Source: Holophagae bacterium
GTDB lineage: Bacteria > Acidobacteriota > Holophagae > Acanthopleuribacterales > Acanthopleuribacteraceae
Length of the DNA stretch: 64,000 nucleotides
Direction: 5' to 3'
Assembly: GCA_030429565.1 (NCBI GenBank)
Contig: JAUIFE010000012.1
Coordinates: forward strand, 166,933-230,932
The notes under the pieces are model-generated. The model did no database searches. It saw only the letters and a list, made by a program, of their open reading frames with translations, and was not told where the DNA came from. Positions within the stretch are counted from its first letter, which is position 1; each line of letters begins with the position of its first letter. This document shows positions 8,179 through 16,901 of the stretch, piece after piece. The translations under genes were made by a program, and so were the position numbers.

Positions 8179-9753
8179 TTATTTAGGGCCGTGCGCCACG
8201 AACTCGCTGGACGTACTTGCGTACTTGTCGAAGTTCTTTTTGAACAGAGAAACCAGCTTCTGGGCGGTTTCACGGAACTTGGCTTTGTCGGCCCAGGTGT
8301 TGCTGGGGTCGAGAATGTTGCCGTCGACGCCTTCCAACTCAGTGGGCACCATCAATCCGAAGAACGGATCTTCTTTGCACGGTGACTCTTCGATGTTGCC
8401 GTCGAGAATCGAGGTGATAATGGCGCGGGTGGAAGGCAGGTCGATGCGGTGACCGACGCCGTAAGCACCACCGGTCCAACCGGTGTTCACCAAGTAAGCC
8501 TTGGCGCTGTGGCGCTCCATCTTCTCGCCCAACAGCTTGGCGTATTGGGTGGGGTGCAGCGGCAGGAACGGCTCACCGAAGCAGCTAGAGAAGGTCGCTT
8601 CGGGTTCGGTAACGCCACGCTCGGTGCCGGCAACTTTGGCGGTGTAACCGGAAATGAAGTGGTACATCGCCTGGCCAGGGGTCAGTTTGCTGACGGGCGG
8701 CAAAACGCCGAACGCGTCGCAGGTCAGGAAAATGATGGTCTTAGGGTGACCACCGACGCTGGGCTCAAGTGCGTTGTCGATGTGGTAAATCGGATAGGAA
8801 ACACGGGTGTTTTCCGTGATCGATTTGTCGCTGAAGTCGACCTTGCGGGTTTCTTCATCGTAAACGCAGTTTTCCAGCAGAGCCCCGAAACGGATGGCGT
8901 GGTAAATGTCCGGCTCTTTCTCTTCGGAAAGATCGATACACTTGGCGTAACAGCCACCTTCAAAGTTGAAGATGCCGTTTTCGGACCAGCCATGTTCGTC
9001 GTCGCCGATCAACTGGCGATGCGGGTCGGCACTCAGCGTGGTTTTACCGGTGCCGGACAGGCCGAAGAACAAGGCGGTGTCGCCGTCGGGACCCATGTTG
9101 GCGGAACAGTGCATGCTGAGCGTACCGGAAAGCGGCAAGCGGTAGTTCATGACACTGAAAATGCCTTTTTTCATTTCGCCGGCGTACATGGTGCCGCCAA
9201 TGATGGCGATGCCGCGCGAGAGGTGGAACATGACGAAAACTTCGCTGTTCAAACCCAGCTCTTTGTAGTCCTCGGCGGTGATATCGCATGCATTAATAAT
9301 GGTAAAAGCGGGTTTGTGGCTCGCTAAAATTTCAGGGGAAGGACGCAAGAACATGTTGTTGACGAAGTGCGCATGCCACGCTTTGCGGGTAACGATGCGG
9401 ATCGGCAACGCGAACTCGTGATCGGCACCGCAGTGGCCGTCGAAGACGTAAGCTTTCTCGCCGCTGTAGTGGTCTTGCACACGGGCGTAAAGCTTGTCGA
9501 ATACTGCTTCAGATACTTTTTGGTTTACCGGGCCCCACCATACGTTCTGGGAAGCATCACCCTCGTCGACAATGTACTTGTCTTTGGGTGAACGTCCGGT
9601 GAACTTACCGGTTTTGCACATGGTGGCACCGTTTTTCCCCATGACCCCTTCGCCGTTGAGCAAGGTGTGCTCAACCAGCTTTTCGACGGGCAAATTTCGG
9701 AAGACGGTTGCCGGTTTTAGGCCTAATTGATCCAAGCCGTAGGTCTCAGACAT
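8179..9753 (-). CDS. pckA: ATP-dependent phosphoenolpyruvate carboxykinase
   Basis: 524 residues, the normal length for the ATP-type enzyme. It converts oxaloacetate + ATP to phosphoenolpyruvate + CO2 + ADP, the entry to gluconeogenesis. Visible motifs are FTGRSPKDKY (substrate binding), the P-loop GLSGTGKTTL at about residue 230, IGDDEHGW (metal binding) and the adenine-binding region NTGWTGGAYG. The start ATG follows AAGGGG at good spacing. The gene stands alone, closed by a strong terminator. With gapA close by it forms part of a central-carbon neighbourhood, though on the opposite strand. Confidence 0.97.
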   Translation of the reverse strand: MSETYGLDQLGLKPATVFRNLPVEKLVEHTLLNGEGVMGKNGATMCKTGKFTGRSPKDKYIVDEGDASQNVWWGPVNQKVSEAVFDKLYARVQDHYSGEKAYVFDGHCGADHEFALPIRIVTRKAWHAHFVNNMFLRPSPEILASHKPAFTIINACDITAEDYKELGLNSEVFVMFHLSRGIAIIGGTMYAGEMKKGIFSVMNYRLPLSGTLSMHCSANMGPDGDTALFFGLSGTGKTTLSADPHRQLIGDDEHGWSENGIFNFEGGCYAKCIDLSEEKEPDIYHAIRFGALLENCVYDEETRKVDFSDKSITENTRVSYPIYHIDNALEPSVGGHPKTIIFLTCDAFGVLPPVSKLTPGQAMYHFISGYTAKVAGTERGVTEPEATFSSCFGEPFLPLHPTQYAKLLGEKMERHSAKAYLVNTGWTGGAYGVGHRIDLPSTRAIITSILDGNIEESPCKEDPFFGLMVPTELEGVDGNILDPSNTWADKAKFRETAQKLVSLFKKNFDKYASTSSEFVAHGPK

Positions 9754-10075
9754 GGAATCCCCTTTAACATTTATTTGTTATGTGAACAGACGACGAAAAC
9801 GTCGAAACGGCGCGGCCGTTCCCCCCCGGACTGTTTCCACACAAAACCTTGGATTATAACATTGCGTAGAAGAGAAGGCGGCCAAAAACCTAAGGGAGAA
9901 AAGCCGGAGAAAAGAGCCGCAAGCCCGGTCTTGGTGCCATGGACAACGGCAATCCCTTTGAAACGAGACTTTTCAACGCTAACGCCGGCGCTTGATCGCG
10001 AAAAAACGGGGCCGCGGTTTGACAGGCCCAAGGTGAACAAGGTACAAATCTCCAAAAGTAACGAGGTAGAAAAGT
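9754..10075. other. Divergent intergenic region between pckA and thioredoxin gene
   Basis: 322 bases holding the promoters of two divergent genes. A small palindrome CGACG-AAAA-CGTCG at 9791-9804, just upstream of pckA, could be an operator. No convincing promoter hexamers or gene are visible. Confidence 0.4.
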
Positions 10076-10546
10076 ATGAAAGTCCGGATTTTGGGTTATG
10101 TTGCGCTCGCCATTGCGCTTTATTTTGGCAATGTCGCGCTGCAAAGCTACCTCGGCCGCCGTGCTTTTGCCGCGACCGGACTGCCCGACGCCCCGCTTGC
10201 CGACACTCTCGCCGCCGCCAAGCAAAACGGCCGCCTCGTCATTGCCGATGTCTCCGCCGAATGGTGTCCCAGTTGTCGCCACTTCGATCAAGCCGTTCTG
10301 AGCGAAGAACCCGTCAAACAAAAAATTCGCGACGCCTTCCAATTCACCCGTGTTGAATACGAATCCGAAACCGGTGTCGCCTTGCGCAAGCAGTTTAGCC
10401 TCAGAGGGATCCCTTCCCTCCTCGTCCTCGACGGCGACGGTCGCTTGGTGACCCAACTCACCGCCGTCGACGACCCCGATTACTTCCTGCAACAGCTCGA
10501 TGAGGTTTTGGTCAAGAAAAAGGAAACGCTGTCGTTGACCAGATGA
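10076..10546 (+). CDS. Membrane-anchored thioredoxin-like protein
   Basis: 156 residues. The N-terminal ~22 residues (VRILGYVALAIALYFGNVAL) form a signal anchor, placing the rest in the periplasm. A thioredoxin fold follows, with the active site EWCPSC at residues 62-67 and a cis-proline GIPSLLVLDGDG about 60 residues later. This is the DsbD-gamma/TlpA-like thioredoxin_7 type and probably reduces or supplies reducing equivalents to periplasmic proteins. AGG lies upstream of the ATG. It is divergent from pckA and its partner is unknown. Confidence 0.85.
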   Translation: MKVRILGYVALAIALYFGNVALQSYLGRRAFAATGLPDAPLADTLAAAKQNGRLVIADVSAEWCPSCRHFDQAVLSEEPVKQKIRDAFQFTRVEYESETGVALRKQFSLRGIPSLLVLDGDGRLVTQLTAVDDPDYFLQQLDEVLVKKKETLSLTR

Positions 10547-10868
10547 CGCGCTAGCTTGCTTGTGCTAGACTTCGGCCTTTGATTCCTTTGAACGTGCTGA
10601 TTCGCAACGCAACTGGACCTTGCCGTCGCCACCGCGATGCCGACGCCGACCCCCGGCTTCACAACCCTCGCGTTGGATCGATCTTCATGCCGCCACGCCC
10701 GGATTCGCGCATTCTCCCCAGAACGCCGCACCGCCGTGATCGGTCTCCCCTTCGCCGGTTGCCCGCCTTTCAGCCTCTACCCTTTCTCTGGATGATCGTT
10801 GTTTCGAGCGCTAAGGTGCTGAGACATTTGGTGTTCTCTTCGTACAGCCGGCTCACAGGAGGCAAGAC
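10547..10868. other. Intergenic region upstream of gapA
   Basis: 322 bases without a credible gene; presumably a long 5' region or the gapA promoter. The only clear signal is AGGAGG at 10857-10862, the gapA Shine-Dalgarno sequence. No riboswitch-like structure was recognised. Confidence 0.4.
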
Positions 10869-11867
10869 ATGACTATTCGCATTGCAATTAACGGCTTTGG
10901 CCGTATCGGTCGCACCGTCACGCGCATCATTTCCCAACGTGACGATATCGAACTCGTCGGTATTAACGACCTGACCAGCCCTGAACAATTGGCCTACGCA
11001 TTGAAGTATGACTCCATTTTCGGTCGCATGGACGGCGTTCGCGCCGAAGGCGACCGCCTGATCACCCCCAAATTTAACGCCCGCGTTACCGCGATTAAAG
11101 ATCCCGCCGAAATCGATTGGGCCTCGCTCAAGGTCGATTTCGTCATTGAATCAACCGGCATCTTTCGCAAGCGCGCCCAAATCGAAGCGCACCTGCGCGG
11201 CGGCGCCCAACGCGTCCTGCTCTCGGTTCCGCCCAAGGACGCCCTCGACGCCACGGTCGTGCTCGGTGTGAACGACCACGTGCTTACCGGAAACGAGAAA
11301 CTGGTATCCAACGCATCCTGTACCACCAACTGTGCGGCCCCCATCGCCAAAGTGGTCAACGAAGCCTTTGGGATCGAGAAAGGATTCATCAACACGATTC
11401 ACGCCTACACCAACGACCAACGTCTGATGGACATGCCGCACAAAGATTGGCGCCGTTCCCGCGCCGCCGCCCTGAACGTGATCCCCACCAGCACCGGGGC
11501 CGCCGTCGCCGTCGGCAAAGTCATCCCCGAACTCAACGGCAAGCTGGACGGCATGGCCTATCGCGTGCCTGTGCCCGACGGTTCCGTGGTTGATATGGTT
11601 GTTCAGGTGAAGAAAAACACCACCGCCGAGGACGTCAACGCGGCCATGAAAGAAGCCGCCGCGGGCCCGCTCAAAGGCATTCTTTCCTACGAAACCGATC
11701 CCGTTGTGTCCGGTGACATTATCGGCAACCCACACAGCTCGATCTTCGACAGCCAATTGACCCAGGTTCTCGACGGGAACTTCGTTAAAGTCGTGAGCTG
11801 GTACGACAACGAATTCGGCTACAGCAACCGCATGGTCGATCTAATGCTCAAAATCGCCGCAATGTAA
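10869..11867 (+). CDS. gapA: Glyceraldehyde-3-phosphate dehydrogenase, type I
   Basis: 332 residues, full length. It oxidises glyceraldehyde-3-phosphate with phosphate and NAD to 1,3-bisphosphoglycerate. The N-terminal Rossmann motif is INGFGRIGR, with aspartate in GINDL at about residue 34, favouring NAD over NADP. The catalytic cysteine is in SNASCTTNC (Cys151), and HAYTNDQ supplies the catalytic histidine. C-terminal WYDNEFGYSNRMVDL is canonical. The Shine-Dalgarno AGGAGG sits 6 bases before the ATG. A strong terminator follows. Confidence 0.97.
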   Translation: MTIRIAINGFGRIGRTVTRIISQRDDIELVGINDLTSPEQLAYALKYDSIFGRMDGVRAEGDRLITPKFNARVTAIKDPAEIDWASLKVDFVIESTGIFRKRAQIEAHLRGGAQRVLLSVPPKDALDATVVLGVNDHVLTGNEKLVSNASCTTNCAAPIAKVVNEAFGIEKGFINTIHAYTNDQRLMDMPHKDWRRSRAAALNVIPTSTGAAVAVGKVIPELNGKLDGMAYRVPVPDGSVVDMVVQVKKNTTAEDVNAAMKEAAAGPLKGILSYETDPVVSGDIIGNPHSSIFDSQLTQVLDGNFVKVVSWYDNEFGYSNRMVDLMLKIAAM

Positions 11868-11884
11868 AAACGCGCGAACGCCAT

Positions 11885-11924
11885 AAAAAAAGCCCGAATC
11901 AACGCGTTTGATTCGGGCTTTTTC
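11885..11924. terminator. Bidirectional terminator after gapA
   Basis: GCCCGAATCAA-CGCGT-TTGATTCGGGC, an 11 bp perfect stem with A-run before and T-run after. It serves gapA and the convergent small gene ending at 11943. Confidence 0.93.
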
Positions 11925-11942
11925 ATGATGGCGCGGCGTTGC

Positions 11943-12155
11943 TTAAGGCCGACCGCCGGGATCACTGGGAAAATCGCTGCCCAGCCCGCCTTCTCCCGCG
12001 GCAAGCTGTTGGGCTTCAGCCGAGAACTCAGCACTGTCGGCGCCGCTTAACAAAGCGCCTTGCGCCGGTTCGACGGCGGCAGGCGTCGCGGGTGAACTCG
12101 CGGCTTGCGTCGGGTTAAGGTAGGGGTTCGCGTTCGTATCCAGGGTTAGGTTCAT
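11943..12155 (-). CDS. Small protein of unknown function, translationally linked to the TPR membrane protein
   Basis: 70 residues starting MNLTLDTNANPYLNP, with AAGGAG 6 bases before the second of two adjacent ATGs. The first 40 bases overlap the 3' end of the upstream gene in another frame, which suggests translational coupling. The protein is rich in Ala, Pro, Glu and Gly, lacks a membrane segment and looks partly disordered (SAEFSAEAQQLAAGEGG). No family is recognised. A similar arrangement (TPR protein followed by a small acidic Pro-rich protein) occurs at 61397-62572. Confidence 0.6.
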   Translation of the reverse strand: MNLTLDTNANPYLNPTQAASSPATPAAVEPAQGALLSGADSAEFSAEAQQLAAGEGGLGSDFPSDPGGRP

Positions 12156-13926
12156 CATGGTCTCCTTGGGTATTTGGGTAGCAATGAGGTGCCAAGAGCC
12201 GCCATTCGGTTGCCAAACCGAGCCGCCGCGCATGGGCCTCGAGGATTTCGGGTTGAAGGTCGGAAGCACGCCTTTTGAGGGTCCAAAGCGCTTCGCTGAG
12301 CAGGTTTCGTGCGGTTTCAAAGTCGTTGGGCATTTCGCGAAGAATCAGACGTGCCTCCAAGCGAACAGCGGCACTTTCGGTTAGATCCCCCTCCAGGGCG
12401 AGAAAAAGAGAAAGCGTATTACACATCCCGGCGGCAACCTCACCCTCCGCCGACCGTAGGCCGCGACGCAAGACGGTGACCGCCACGTCGGGCCGGCCAT
12501 CGAGGTACAGCAGGTAACTCTCGAGATGATCCATCATGGCCGTGTGTTTGTAGGCACCCTCGGTTTGTCGGGCGTGCGCCAGCGCGCGCTGGGCCGCCGC
12601 CAAGCGATCGGTATTGAGGTAAGCATTGGCCCGGTAGAGGAAAAGCAATCGCTGGTTGTTGGGCATCGGCGTCTGCATGCGGGGAAACATCGGCGCCACC
12701 TTCTCGGCTTCGGCCAAGGCATCCTCAAAACGACCGCGCATCAAGGCGGCATGACACAAAATCAGACGCGCGCGGCTCTGGTCGCTTAACCAACGGCAGT
12801 CCGTCAAGGGTTTGGCGATTTCATACAACGCCTCCAGACTGTTGCTCGCGCGGCGGCTTTCCCGCCAAACGTAAAGTGACAGCTCGTCCAAGGCGTCGAA
12901 ATCTTGGTCGTTTATCGGACGCGGCATGGCGCCAAACGGCAACTGCCACCAGGTGCGCACCCGCCGCCCCCATGTATCGTTGTGGGCACCGTTAAAGGCC
13001 GTCACCACCACCAGCGCAGCGGTCACCGTCACCAACCCGCGCCGCCACGTCAGCCGCAACGGCCGGTGACGACCTGCGCTGCCCGGCCGCCGGCGAAAAC
13101 GGCGGAACAGGGGCGCCGACCAAAGACCACACCCGCGCGGCTGCGATGCGGCGGCCGATGAGGGCCCGGCGGCAGGCGCTTCAGATGCGGCACCCGCTTC
13201 AGCACGAGGTGCGTTGTCGGCGGCACCCGCTTCAGCACGAGGTGCGTTGTCGGCGGCACCCGCTTCAGATGGGACAGCCGCTGCCTTGTCGGCGGCACCC
13301 GCTGTGCGTTCAACCTCGCGCGCCGCGTCGTCATCCGCCCGCGGCGGTGCTGTCCGGGGCGCCGCCGCGTCACAAACATCAAGCGACGGTGGCGGTACTT
13401 TCAGCGGTAACACGGTTGCATCGTTGGCCGGAATTAACCGTGCGACATCGTGTTGCGCCAGGTAATCGCGAATGTACTGGTGCAACACACCAATCCCGCG
13501 TAAATCGTATTTACATGGATGATGCGGATCGGCTAAATCCTCGGCGGCGAGGTACATTAACTGAGCACCCGACCAAAGCTTTCGTTGTTTATTCTTCACA
13601 AACGACAGCGTCAGAAGCGGTCGATAAAGCGGACCAATCTGCGCGGGAAGTTGGTCGCGTCCGTACAACTTGCCCAATTGACGAAACTTCATCAGACGCC
13701 GTTTTTCAATATAACGGCCCAGCATGGTTTGCAATGAGTTTCGTCGCGTCATAATCTCATATTTTTCTGTCGCGGTAATCTTATCATCGGTACATTGCAA
13801 CCAGTAACGCAAAATGGCGCCGGTATCGTACACCGCCAAATACTCGAGCTGCAGCAACCCGAGACGCACATCAAATTTTCTTTTCACGCGGCGCTCTCCA
13901 ACCAAACCCAACGACACGCCAAGCAT
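12115..13926 (-). CDS. Single-pass membrane protein with Ala-rich repeat linker and TPR-like C-terminus
   Basis: About 603 residues from the ATG at 13926. A GTG 13 codons downstream has a better Shine-Dalgarno (GGAGAG, 6 bases) and could be the true start. Residues ~1-180 form a charged, probably cytoplasmic domain of unknown family. Residues ~200-265 are an Ala/Pro/Glu-rich linker containing an 11-residue tandem repeat (AEAGAADNAPR). One membrane helix (GLVTVTAALVVVTAFNGA) lies at about 310-328. The C-terminal ~270 residues are helical with TPR-like spacing (LYRANAYLNTDRLAAAQRAL). The layout suits an inner-membrane protein with a periplasmic TPR scaffold. No function is assigned. Confidence 0.7.
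   Translation of the reverse strand: MLGVSLGLVGERRVKRKFDVRLGLLQLEYLAVYDTGAILRYWLQCTDDKITATEKYEIMTRRNSLQTMLGRYIEKRRLMKFRQLGKLYGRDQLPAQIGPLYRPLLTLSFVKNKQRKLWSGAQLMYLAAEDLADPHHPCKYDLRGIGVLHQYIRDYLAQHDVARLIPANDATVLPLKVPPPSLDVCDAAAPRTAPPRADDDAAREVERTAGAADKAAAVPSEAGAADNAPRAEAGAADNAPRAEAGAASEAPAAGPSSAAASQPRGCGLWSAPLFRRFRRRPGSAGRHRPLRLTWRRGLVTVTAALVVVTAFNGAHNDTWGRRVRTWWQLPFGAMPRPINDQDFDALDELSLYVWRESRRASNSLEALYEIAKPLTDCRWLSDQSRARLILCHAALMRGRFEDALAEAEKVAPMFPRMQTPMPNNQRLLFLYRANAYLNTDRLAAAQRALAHARQTEGAYKHTAMMDHLESYLLYLDGRPDVAVTVLRRGLRSAEGEVAAGMCNTLSLFLALEGDLTESAAVRLEARLILREMPNDFETARNLLSEALWTLKRRASDLQPEILEAHARRLGLATEWRLLAPHCYPNTQGDHDEPNPGYEREPLP
13201..13266 (-). repeat. Two perfect 33 bp tandem repeats inside the TPR membrane protein gene
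   Basis: The unit 13201-13233 is repeated at 13234-13266, in frame, encoding two identical 11-residue blocks of the Ala-rich linker. Partial copies lie on both sides. This is a site of likely slippage-driven length variation. Confidence 0.85.
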
Positions 13927-14373
13927 TTGCAAAAATTCATCTTACCGGCATGCAACCTGGGCATCCAGGGATTTACCGACGATGAGACAGCAACTCGATT
14001 AGCGAAAAATAAACCCTTCACTGTCACCCATAAACATTAACGAGACGATAAACGCCGTCAAAGAATGCCCGCCCAAGAAATAACACAAAACAACAGAAAA
14101 AACCAAGCGAGACTCACTCACGAAACCAAAAAAACAAGTAATTTCGCGAATAAAATCAAGCAACAATCAATTATTAAAAATCAACACGAATAATAATATC
14201 ACCCACCCGTCTCCAATCATAACCGCCCGATTTGCCTGAATGGCATCGCGTCAAAGGGTGGCGCGATCCGGGCAGGAAAAAACGCACCGGGTCGCGTTTG
14301 GCGCGTACCGACAGGGTCGGCGAGCATTTTTACGCGACCCTACGGGCTGTTTGATTTCGCTACCTAGCACCGC
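13927..14373. other. AT-rich intergenic region
   Basis: About 440 bases. 14040-14200 is strongly A-rich (many AACAA/AAAA tracts) compared with the surroundings. It contains no credible gene; it probably holds the promoter of the minus-strand TPR membrane protein. Nothing else is recognised. Confidence 0.35.
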
Positions 14374-15195
14374 TCAGGTTAGGTCAAACAACGCACCGCG
14401 TGCCTCAGCCCATTCTTTGAAACCCTCTGGATAACGCGATGTCCCGTCAAAACGCGCGCCGGTCACCTCTTTAAGGCCTTGCCAACCCTTGACCCCACTT
14501 AGATCGGTCCCCCTCAGGTCGGCCTCCTGAAACCGCGCCCTCGCGATAAACGCGTACATCAGTTTGGCACCGCGCAGATCGGCACCACTGAAGTCGGCAC
14601 TGTGATAACTACCCGAATCCAAACAAGCACGCCGCAGGTCGGCACCACGGAAGTCGGCATCGGTGGCATTGCTCATTTCAAAGCGTGAACCGACAAGCGA
14701 TAACGCCGCAAATTGACAACCACGGACGATTCCGTAACTGAAATCGACCCCCTCCATGGCCAACCCGCCAAAGGAAACCCCACCCAAATCGCACTCGCGC
14801 AAGGATCGTGAGGGTAAAGCGGCCACCTGGTCACGCGCATTGTGCAGCATCCAAACACAGCGCTGGGTGGCATTTATTTTGGTTCGTTCGTCGATGAGGC
14901 TGCCGCGCAAATTGGTATTTAGCCAGCGAACCCCGTGTAATCGGGTACCGCGCAAGTCGGCGTCCTCGAGGTCGGCCCGACCCAAATTAGCACCGCCCAA
15001 CATAGCATCGGCTAGATTGACCCGTCGCAAGCGCGTCTCGGAGAAGTCCACCCCGTCTAAGTCGGCCCCGCTTAAATCGGCCCCGTCCAGTTGCGGTTTC
15101 CAGTCGGGAAAACGGCGGCGTTGCAGGTCGAATTGCTCCGAATCCTTGCGCAGCAGGGCAACCATCTTCTCTAATTTGTAGCCAGGTCCATTCAT
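14374..15195 (-). CDS. Pentapeptide-repeat protein
   Basis: 273 residues. From about residue 35 it has runs of A(D/N)LxG-type pentapeptides (ADLSGADLDGVDF, ANLGRADLEDADLRG), interrupted at about residues 105-135, with a second block to the C-terminus (ADFSGADLRGAKL, ADLRGTDLSGV). Such repeats fold into a right-handed quadrilateral beta-helix. Some family members protect DNA gyrase, but most have no known role, and nothing here points to gyrase. GAGGAG lies 8 bases before the ATG. There is no signal peptide, so it is likely cytoplasmic. It appears to be a single-gene unit. Confidence 0.88.
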   Translation of the reverse strand: MNGPGYKLEKMVALLRKDSEQFDLQRRRFPDWKPQLDGADLSGADLDGVDFSETRLRRVNLADAMLGGANLGRADLEDADLRGTRLHGVRWLNTNLRGSLIDERTKINATQRCVWMLHNARDQVAALPSRSLRECDLGGVSFGGLAMEGVDFSYGIVRGCQFAALSLVGSRFEMSNATDADFRGADLRRACLDSGSYHSADFSGADLRGAKLMYAFIARARFQEADLRGTDLSGVKGWQGLKEVTGARFDGTSRYPEGFKEWAEARGALFDLT

Positions 15196-15649
15196 CGGTT
15201 CATCTCCTCGGTCACCTAAGCAGAGCGCGACGCAGCGGCGGCTGCCCGCACCACAGATCTAAGGGTAAGTGGGCTCAAGCGCTTAAACGTTGCAAAGCAT
15301 CAGTGAAGAAGCGCCGTCGCACTTGATCATAAAGAGATCACCGACCAAAAAAAGTGAGCCGAAACATTTAAGAACCGCAGTAATGATCATTGATTGGGTC
15401 AAAACTCTGGCGCGAAACCGTTTAGCAGAAACGGACGCACCTGTCGCTGCAGCGTGCCGCATTCTCACAAGCTGTTTTAGTGCAGAGTCTTGCCCAAAGT
15501 CGCCGCGAAGCATCGCCGTCCTGGTAACACCGCAGGCCTGGTTGCGGCTGGAACATTTGCCCGCACCATACGTTCAAGGATGATAAACACAGGAAACCCA
15601 ATCGACCCCGAGCTGAAACGCATTACGTACGACACCAGGAGGCCGTTTC
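15196..15649. other. Intergenic region between divergent pentapeptide and esterase genes
   Basis: 454 bases containing both divergent promoters. Short open frames are present but lack ribosome binding sites and family resemblance. No repeat or hairpin stands out. Confidence 0.35.
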
Positions 15650-16804
15650 ATGCCGAAACTCGCGATTTGTAGCGCCTTTTGCTTGGCCGTTCTGGCCACG
15701 CTCACCGTCCACGCCGACGAACCTTCACCGCTAACGGTTCAGCTAGGCACCCGTCATCGCATTAAGGCGCCGACGTTAAACGAAACCCGCGAACTGTGGG
15801 TGGCGGCGCCCGCCAAAACGCAAAAAGCGGTGGTCATCTACGTGCTCGACGGTGAAGATCATTTTCGTCACGCGACCCTTGCCGCAGAAACGCTCTACCG
15901 CGAAGAACGCATGCCCGCCTGCGTGGTCGTCGGCATCAACAACCACGGCTTGCGCACCCGCGACCTCGGCGACGACGCCGAACCCTTTCGCCGTTTCTTC
16001 TTGAAACAGGTCGTCCCTTACATCGAGCAACACTATGCCGTCGTCGGACCGCGCACCCTGTTCGGTCACTCGCTCGCCGGATTTTTCAGCCTATCACTTT
16101 TGGCCGATCACCCCGAGGCTTTTGACAACATCATCACCGCCAGCCCGGTCGTCCACTTTCGGCGCGGTGAATTACTACAAAAGATGCCGCACCGACTAGC
16201 CCAACCCCAATCTGGAGCAAAGAATTTTTTTACTTCCATGGCAAGCGCCGAGCAGGAAGGCGCGCGAGCCACAGCGGCACTCACACAATTGCGCATCATG
16301 TTAAATGAAAAAGCCCCGACCGGTTGGTCGCATTCAAGTCGGGACTATCCAGCCTTAACCCACATGACGACACCTTACCCGTCGCTTTACCAAGGCTTAA
16401 ACGAGGTCTTTCGCGATTACCAAACACCGCAATACCAAAGTTACGCCGACTTCCAAAAAAAAGGCGGCGTGTCAGGCCTGCGATCCTACTACGCCCAGCG
16501 CGGCACCAAATACAGTGTCGACCCCGAACCGACGAGCTCGGCCTTGCGCTCCGTCGGCCTCTTAATGCTGTCCGCCGATCAGGGAGAACAAGCGCTGCAA
16601 CTCATGCGCAGCAACGTCGAAAAATTCCCCAACGCAATGGAGAGCCACAACCGACTGGGGCTCATCCACATGCGCTTGCGGCAAGGCCCACAAGCGCTGG
16701 CGGCCTATCAAAAAGCGCAGGCCTTGGCCGAAAAACAGCAACACCCTGACCTCGCCTTTTACCGTTCGCGCGTCGCCTTTTTGCGCAGCCGAATGACCGA
16801 ATAA
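15650..16804 (+). CDS. Secreted esterase (alpha/beta hydrolase, PF00756-like) with C-terminal TPR
   Basis: 384 residues. A signal peptide (SAFCLAVLATLTVHA) ends at about residue 22. The hydrolase domain carries YVLDGEDHF (as in IroE/BES-like esterases), GINNHGLRTRDL and the nucleophile elbow FGHSLAG with Ser141. Residues ~300-375 form TPR-like helices (SHNRLGLIHMRLRQGPQALAAYQKA). It is likely a periplasmic or surface esterase, as siderophore esterases and related enzymes are; the substrate is unknown. AGGAGG lies 7 bases before the ATG. Confidence 0.83.
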   Translation: MPKLAICSAFCLAVLATLTVHADEPSPLTVQLGTRHRIKAPTLNETRELWVAAPAKTQKAVVIYVLDGEDHFRHATLAAETLYREERMPACVVVGINNHGLRTRDLGDDAEPFRRFFLKQVVPYIEQHYAVVGPRTLFGHSLAGFFSLSLLADHPEAFDNIITASPVVHFRRGELLQKMPHRLAQPQSGAKNFFTSMASAEQEGARATAALTQLRIMLNEKAPTGWSHSSRDYPALTHMTTPYPSLYQGLNEVFRDYQTPQYQSYADFQKKGGVSGLRSYYAQRGTKYSVDPEPTSSALRSVGLLMLSADQGEQALQLMRSNVEKFPNAMESHNRLGLIHMRLRQGPQALAAYQKAQALAEKQQHPDLAFYRSRVAFLRSRMTE

Positions 16805-16813
16805 TCCCAAACA

Positions 16814-16855
16814 GAAAAACCCGCATGCGCCGGCCGAAGCACCACACATGCGGGT
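16814..16855 (-). terminator. Terminator of katG
   Basis: On the minus strand, ACCCGCATG and CATGCGGGT (9 bp stem, GC-rich loop) are followed by TTTTTC. It lies about 50 bases after the katG stop and just after the convergent esterase stop. Confidence 0.8.
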
Positions 16856-16901
16856 CACGGTCACGCGGCGGCCCAACCACCGCGTTTCCGGGATTCACTT
16901 G

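Noticed and set aside
7431..8186. 251-codon plus-strand frame covering the GxxExxY 3' end, repeat B and glutaredoxin antisense
   Set aside because: It crosses three unrelated features; its apparent similarity to a minus-strand frame at 6080-6445 comes from the shared DNA repeat, not from a protein family.
8449..9327. 292-codon plus-strand frame opposite pckA
   Set aside because: Antisense of a fully conserved enzyme gene.
13201..13266. 33 bp repeats considered as a CRISPR array
   Set aside because: Copies are directly adjacent without spacers and lie in frame inside a coding region.
15283..15583. Short frames on both strands between pentapeptide and esterase genes
   Set aside because: No ribosome binding sites and no family likeness; the region is better read as divergent promoters.
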